A stretch of 7,763 nucleotides of DNA, taken from assembly GCA_014523695.1 (NCBI GenBank), contig JAATVS010000706.1:1-7763 (forward strand), written 5' to 3'. Of the stretch, positions 7,752 through 7,763 are shown piece after piece. This stretch comes from Nitrososphaerales archaeon TH5895. Its GTDB lineage: Archaea; Thermoproteota; Nitrososphaeria; Nitrososphaerales; Nitrososphaeraceae. How positions within the stretch are numbered: position 1 is the first letter of the stretch; each line of letters opens with the position of its first letter. The position numbers and the translations under genes were made by a program. The notes under the pieces are model-generated. The model worked only from the letters and a program-made list of their open reading frames with translations, searched no databases and was not told the origin of the DNA.

Positions 7752-7763
7752 CTTATACAATAC

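Overview
The window comes from an ammonia-oxidising archaeon of the Thaumarchaeota (Nitrososphaeria). The decisive evidence is an intact archaeal-type ammonia monooxygenase subunit A preceded by the small membrane protein AmoX. The AmoA sequence, including its WSKWD C-terminus, looks like the soil group I.1b lineage (Nitrososphaerales). The AT-rich intergenic DNA hints at a Nitrosocosmicus-like relative, but that genus-level placement is inference. Other archaeal hallmarks are tRNA introns with bulge-helix-bulge splice motifs, A/T-rich TATA boxes about 28-31 bp before start codons, T-run terminators, and an archaeal fused gamma-alpha 2-oxoacid:ferredoxin oxidoreductase.

Layout. 1-153: 3' end of a small zinc-ribbon gene (+). 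154-1133: about 1 kb with no convincing gene but with inverted repeats. 1134-1207: tRNA-Thr(GGU) (-). 1208-1503: intergenic, with a possible structured RNA and the tRNA-Leu promoter. 1504-1622: tRNA-Leu(UAA) (+), interrupted by two introns of 18 and 16 nt. 1588-2262 and 2259-3227: pdxT and pdxS (-), a two-gene vitamin B6 operon whose 3' end runs antisense into the tRNA-Leu. 3228-3359: divergent promoter region. 3360-3503: a 47-residue nine-cysteine protein (+) missed by usual length cut-offs. 3565-6523: korA-korB (+). 6524-6687: convergent terminator region. 6688-7338: amoA (-). 7452-7751: amoX (-), whose start codon lies 12 bases from the window edge.

How the genes work together. PdxS and PdxT form PLP synthase: PdxT releases ammonia from glutamine and PdxS builds pyridoxal 5'-phosphate from pentose and triose phosphates. 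KorAB is a CoA-dependent 2-oxoacid oxidoreductase that exchanges electrons with ferredoxin and links the TCA cycle and biosynthesis to low-potential electron carriers. AmoA and AmoX belong to the membrane complex that starts ammonia oxidation, the energy source of these cells. amoB and amoC are not in the window. The points most worth a second look are the doubly interrupted tRNA-Leu, its antisense overlap with pdxT, the nine-cysteine microprotein, the unusual T-loop of tRNA-Thr, and the arrangement of promoter and ribosome-binding site before amoA.
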